A stretch of DNA of 64,000 bases from Brachyhypopomus gauderio. Lineage: Eukaryota; Chordata; Actinopteri; Gymnotiformes; Hypopomidae. Both the position numbers and the translations under genes were made by a program. The DNA is taken from NCBI RefSeq assembly GCF_052324685.1, contig NC_135221.1:19864537-19928536 (forward strand). Reading direction: 5' to 3'. Numbering within the stretch: the stretch's first letter is position 1; each line of letters opens with the position of its first letter. Shown here in pieces: positions 54,976-64,000 of this stretch. Under the pieces are notes generated by a model. It was not told the origin of the DNA. It worked only from the letters and a program-made list of their open reading frames with translations, and did not search any database.

Positions 54976-55851
54976 GGCTCTATTTCTCGGCGCGCCTCGG
55001 TCGACTTATTAGACTAATATTATTTGTTTATTTATTTTCACTGTTTTCTGGTCCGTATCCGCGGTCAGTGTCCACTTCCGGGTTCGGGAGCTGGGCGTGA
55101 TCATGTGATCATGTCGTAAGAAGGTAAACGGAACTCTTTTCATGATTCTACAAAACACGTCTTTTATTTAACACGAATAAATGGTAAAGTCTGTTGTTCT
55201 ACAAAGAACATTTCATAACGTCATAAAGTAAAATAACAATACATTTGAATGACATTTTGAAATTAATCGACTTTTATTTTGGCGAAATGAATGTGGGCAA
55301 AGTGTCCGCAGCAGTAACACTACATACGCGAACAGTACCAACATCAGTGAAAAAGGTTCCACCAGTCCCGTACACTTTGGTCTGAGGACTAGTATTTAGT
55401 CCAGTTGATAATACATTATCTGTAATACATTACAATGCATTAATATAGATACGTTATCTGCTGACTCATCTAAGATAATGTTACAGGTCACTGCTGCAAT
55501 AGACAGATTTACAGAATTATATATATATAATTTGCTATTTGCTGTCAAGGAAAAATGGAAAAAATCCTGTTTTTGTGCTGTTCTCATAGCAACCACAGGC
55601 TTCTCTCCCAGCCTAAGTAAACTTATCCTAGTGGATTAGTGCACAGAGGCTTAAAGAGAGAGATGAGAGAGAGAGAGAGGAGAAAGAGAGAGAGACGGGG
55701 GAAGAGGGAGAGACAGAGGGAGAAGGAGAGACGGAGGGAGAGGGAGAGACGGAGGAAGAGAGATTTGTACTGCAATGACGTAGAAGTGCCATTATTACAC
55801 CTCAGCGTCAGACCGCAGTTTCCACTATGAGTTTCAAATGAGGAATGAGGA
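54976..55851. promoter_or_regulatory. Divergent promoter region chmp1a / spata33-like
   Basis: 877 bp separate the two start codons, which point apart. CpG-containing sequence (CGGCGCGCCTCGGTCGAC at about 54989-55006, TCCGCGGTCAG at about 55057) lies next to chmp1a. A GA-rich run at about 55655-55762 lies nearer the other gene. The assignment as a shared promoter is inference from layout. Confidence 0.45.
55655..55763. repeat. (GA)n-rich low-complexity run
   Basis: GAGAGA and GGGAGAGACGGAG words. It gives an Arg/Glu-rich chance frame (55639-55830). Confidence 0.9.
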
Positions 55852-56525
55852 ATGGGGTCAGCAGCTGGAAGACCAGCAGGACCAGCAGAACCAGCAGGAC
55901 CAGCAGGGCCAGCAGAACCAGCAGGTAACCGCTCAATCACCATCTAGCTCTGTGGCATTTGATTAGGTAGCCAGTGAACACCAAAGCTGGTTGTTCTTTT
56001 CACAGACATGTTAGGGAGTGCAAGATCCTGGTGGTGTCACCCTGACCCTAACCTAACTCGAACCCTAATCCTAACACTAATTCTAATGCTAACTCTAACC
56101 CTAACACTAACCCTAGATCAGGGTGCAGTTGTCACATTCCTTTATCTCTTTAATTACTCTCTTTTGGACCTTTCCAGTACAGTTAATCAGGGCTTTGGGT
56201 AGCAATTCAGTCTAGTTTTTAAGAGCTCAGTGAAAATGCCTAGTATTATTTAGGTTTCTCTGATGTTTCATTGCGTGTATAAACTCTATGCATGTGCTTT
56301 ACAGAATGTGAAGGTGCTCCTGAATCTTCCAAAAGCAGTTTCACATCTCCACTGCCACCATCAGAAAAGCCCACAGCGCCCCCTGCCATCATTATCACTG
56401 CTCCTTCCCGTGAGGATCTCACAGCCCCAGCACCCACCAGATCCATCGCAGAGGCCAACAGAGAGCGCAGGCCAGGCGGGAGCCCTGTGGTCGTGGGCGG
56501 GCGCTTCACTGTAGGCAGAGCATAA
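55852..56525 (+). CDS. Small two-exon gene, tentative SPATA33 homologue
   Basis: Exon 1 is 55852-55924 (ATG in GGAATGGGG, ending CAG|GTAACC, phase 1) and exon 2 is 56305-56525 (after TTTACAG, stop TAA). Together they encode 97 residues. Residues 1-24 are low-complexity (repeats of PAGPAEPAG). The second exon carries PAIIITAPSREDLTAP, which resembles the IIIT..S.E.L core of mammalian SPATA33 as I remember it, and RSIAEANRERRPGGSPVVVG. Position supports it: between chmp1a (minus) and cdk10 (plus), with the same strand as mammalian SPATA33, a testis protein linked to mitophagy and calcineurin. An MG N-terminus would allow myristoylation, which is speculation. Exon 1 is repetitive and may be mis-chosen. 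An alternative open frame exists in exon 2. Confidence 0.5.
56038..56118. repeat. Degenerate CTAACCC-like tract
   Basis: Words CCTAACCT, ACCCTAATCC and TCTAACCCTAACAC, a telomere-like degenerate repeat inside the intron of the spata33-like gene. Confidence 0.75.
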
Positions 56526-57147
56526 CACTGGCAGAGGCACTGACCCTCACCACTGAGGTACACACACATCACTGAAATACACACACCACTGAGGTACACA
56601 CATCACTGAAGTACACACAACACTGAAGTACACACCACTGAGGTACACTATAGGATTATTTTAATATATATGTATATATTAAAGATTTTTTAAAGCGACC
56701 GTGGGTACGTGTATATGCTGAATGGCGCTAAATAAGGTGTACATTTCATGAATTCATTAATTCATATTAATTCATGAGGTGCCTAGCAAAGTCGCATCCG
56801 GGTTTCAGATCGGACATAGCAAATTTAACTCATCGGTTACTCTATAGTTTAATGTTTGAGGAAGGAAATTACGCAACTGTGCTAGATTATGTTCAGTTGC
56901 GCACTGATGTTGGCGTTAATCTAGAGATTACCCGGAGATTATCTGTCGGCTCTGACAGTGTGCTGACTAACGTGATCTGAAACACACCACGGTCAAGTAG
57001 AGCATATGGCTTAATCTTGTGCTACCCATACACAAATATTTGTGACTCCTAGATTGACATCCTTGCACAATTCGCAGGAAATGCGGATTATTAAACTAAC
57101 AACGCCACGCACGAACCAAACGCCGTAGCTCCGTGAGAGTTCAACCA
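56526..57147. other. Between spata33-like gene and cdk10; one unassigned frame
   Basis: A short CACTGA(G/A)GTACACAC repeat lies at about 56560-56650. An ATTCATTAATTCATATTAAT palindrome-like patch lies at about 56751-56775. A 68-codon + frame (56774-56980) is not low-complexity but matches nothing I know and has no splice context. Confidence 0.4.
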
Positions 57148-57163
57148 TCGCGAGATCTCGCGA
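57148..57163. promoter_or_regulatory. CGCG palindrome in the cdk10 promoter
   Basis: TCGCGAGATCTCGCGA is a perfect 16-bp palindrome 93 bp upstream of the cdk10 ATG. It contains near matches to the TCTCGCGAGA element found in many TATA-less vertebrate promoters. It is followed by repeats of CAGCTGCTAG. Confidence 0.55.
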
Positions 57164-57255
57164 AAACGCGCAGCTGCTAGTGCTCTGCTGCTAGTGACCG
57201 CCAGCTGCTAGCAGTGAAACCGTCGCGTAGCCCCTTAGACACGTATATTTCTGCG

Positions 57256-60777
<3,522 letters not shown>

Positions 60778-60861
60778 TCCTGCAGTCAGCAGCCAATCCA
60801 AGGGAAGAAACGTGCATCACCTGGCCCAGACAACCAAGACCCCCCGACCAGGTCCAGGATT

Positions 60862-60985
60862 GAGTTTAGCTCTGAGGGTTAGTCTCATCCCCAGGGTTGA
60901 GTTTAGCTCTGAGGGTTAGTCTCATCCCCAGGGTTGAGTTTAGCTCTGAGGGTTAGTCCCAGCCCCAGGGTTGAGTTTAGTTCTC
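60862..60985 (+). repeat. 37-bp repeat in the cdk10 3' UTR
   Basis: Three to four copies of GTTGAGTTTAGCTCTGAGGG then TTAGTCTCATCCCCAGG, about 85 nt after the stop codon. Confidence 0.9.
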
Positions 60986-61096
60986 AAACTGTTAGGAGCT
61001 GGAACAGAGCAGACATGCCATGAGGACTACACTGGGTGTGTGTACTTGACAGTGCTCAATGTGTGTACATGCATGAATGTATTTGACAGTACTCAG

Positions 61097-61097
<1 letters not shown>

Positions 61098-61128
<31 letters not shown>
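61098..61128. repeat. (TG)n microsatellite
   Basis: About 14 TG units in the presumed cdk10 3' UTR. Confidence 0.95.
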
Positions 61129-61192
61129 ATGTGTGAATAAATTTGACAGTGTGGGGGTGCATTGGGGCAGTGACAAGAAATGTGTCACTAAA

Positions 61193-61380
61193 TGATGTGT
61201 AACTTACCCTCTGGTAACAGTTACATATGTGATGTGTAACTTACCCTCTGGTAACAGTTACATATGTGATGTGTAACTTACCCTCTGGTAACAGTTACAT
61301 ATGTGATGTGTAACTTACCCTCTGGTAACAGTTACATATGTGATGTGTAACTTACCCTCTGGTAACAGTTACATATTTGA
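61193..61380. repeat. 37-bp minisatellite, 5 copies
   Basis: The unit contains GATGTGTAACTTACCCTCTG then GTAACAGTTACATATGT. Spacing checked at 61201 and 61238. Copies are nearly identical. Each can fold through TTACC/GGTAA and GTAAC/GTTAC complementarity. Confidence 0.95.
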
Positions 61381-61537
61381 TGTCATGTTTGTTATATGTC
61401 CTTAGTTCTTCAGCCTACAGACTTGTGTGTGAGAGTGTATGTGAGAGAGAGAAAATAGAATAAGTTCACAATATGTTTCCCAGTTATAATGTAGTCTGCT
61501 ATGCTGCTATTTTTGGGGACTTTTTTTGTAAAGGGTA

Positions 61538-61543
61538 AATAAA
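61538..61543 (+). terminator. Candidate poly(A) signal for cdk10
   Basis: AATAAA, 760 nt beyond the stop. An earlier AATAAA lies at 61136-61141. Either could be used. Confidence 0.4.
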
Positions 61544-62453
61544 AGAATCTGCTAAATGTGAATCTTACTCTAACAACTCAACAGAATGAGTTTAGTTTAA
61601 CTCGATGATGGCTTGATCTGGCTTGGAAAAAGACAAAATAGCTAAAATAAGATGTTACTAGTTTAAGTTCTTTTACAATTCAGATTTAATTAATTCAGGC
61701 AAACTCGGTACTCGTAACAGAAGTCAGCTGTGCAATCCCCATGGCGATCAAGACTGACACCATCATCCAACTGGACCTTGACATCTATGTATACAAAGAC
61801 CAAAATGATGATCCAACTGAACTCGACACCAGATGAGAAATTCAGTCTGGAGCTCCTCTAGTCATGTTCACAACTGTTTTAATTAAAACACGTTTACAGA
61901 GGCTGTGGGGCCTCCGTAGTTCAAGGCCGTGTACTGAAAGTCAAACTAGCTAAAGTAAAGCAATGCACTAGTCATGAAGGGTCACGCCACCAGTTTTAGT
62001 GGATAAACAAACATACAGGCAGCGTCTACTGGGACGGAGGAAAGTAATACTGATCTTAAAATCTTAAACTGGGGGGGGTTTAAGAGGACAGGCAAAGCTA
62101 CCCTGCCCCCTGCTGGTCACCAGGGCCGCATTCGTATTCACAAGTGTGTAGACACGCAGTCAGTCGTACAAATTCACTGTCCTATAGCACGAGAGGTGTG
62201 TGCAGCCCTCCCGCAGGCCACATGAGACACGGGCTTATCAGACACGGTGGATCAGAGGGCCCTAAGGTCAGAGGTCACCACTGCGCTTCTGTGGAAAGCA
62301 GGACCGGGAAGCAGTGTAGTGATCTCTGGAGCGGAGAGCGGGACATGGAGCAGTGTAGTGAGGTCTGGAGCGTAGTACGGGACAGTCCTGATCAAGGGCT
62401 GAAAGAGGAGAGGTGGGGTGAGGAGACGAGTGTTGACTGGGCAGGTCTGGACC
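61544..62453. other. Between cdk10 and vps4a 3' ends, no gene seen
   Basis: Includes the presumed vps4a 3' UTR on minus. The frame at 62144-62482 (+) is antisense to the vps4a end and is not exon-like. Confidence 0.5.

Positions 62454-64000
<1,547 letters not shown>

Overview
This window is nuclear DNA of a vertebrate, almost certainly a teleost (ray-finned) fish. The evidence is split eukaryotic genes with GT..AG introns whose products match vertebrate families, fish-type Tc1/mariner, hAT and Harbinger-like elements, a tRNA-derived SINE, and a very heavy load of mini- and microsatellites. The species cannot be named from the sequence.

Gene layout, left to right. (1) jph3 (junctophilin 3), + strand, last four coding exons at 12436-13243, 25662-25786, 28542-29524 and 35180-35260; exon 1 lies upstream of the window, so 1-12435 is largely its first intron. 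(2) slc10a3, a single-exon membrane transporter-family gene, - strand, 45793-47190. (3) chmp1a, an ESCRT-III subunit, - strand, seven coding exons, 54975 down to 49370. (4) A small two-exon gene on +, 55852-56525, tentatively spata33. (5) cdk10, + strand, complete in 13 exons, 57256-60777. (6) vps4a, the AAA+ ATPase that disassembles ESCRT-III, - strand, last five exons, 62454 to beyond 64000. The block chmp1a(-)/spata33-like(+)/cdk10(+) matches the order and strands of the mammalian CHMP1A-SPATA33-CDK10 neighbourhood. Here vps4a lies tail-to-tail with cdk10, so an ESCRT-III subunit and its disassembly ATPase sit within 15 kb.

Between the genes the DNA is dominated by tandem arrays with units of about 11-41 bp, totalling roughly 17-18 kb (over a quarter of the window). 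The largest are a 3.2-kb 41-bp array in jph3 intron 4, a 1.9-kb 34-bp array, a 1.6-kb 33-bp array in chmp1a intron 3, and a 1.6-kb C-rich array after jph3. Most long open frames here are artefacts of arrays whose unit is a multiple of 3 or lacks stops. Transposons include a non-autonomous hAT with an 8-bp target duplication, a hAT-like MITE, two oppositely oriented Harbinger-like elements with TAA duplications, two defective Tc1 copies, a LINE reverse-transcriptase relic and a SINE. Several sit inside tandem repeats.

The most interesting observations are places where repeats touch splicing. The cdk10 exon 4 splice donor is copied several times by a 38-bp tandem repeat. The SINE in cdk10 intron 11 ends in a copy of the exon 12 acceptor, 30 nt upstream and in frame. 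A vps4a intron made mostly of 30-bp repeats is 357 nt long and fully open in frame. The last jph3 exon uses a (CT)n microsatellite as its polypyrimidine tract. No new multi-gene system was found.
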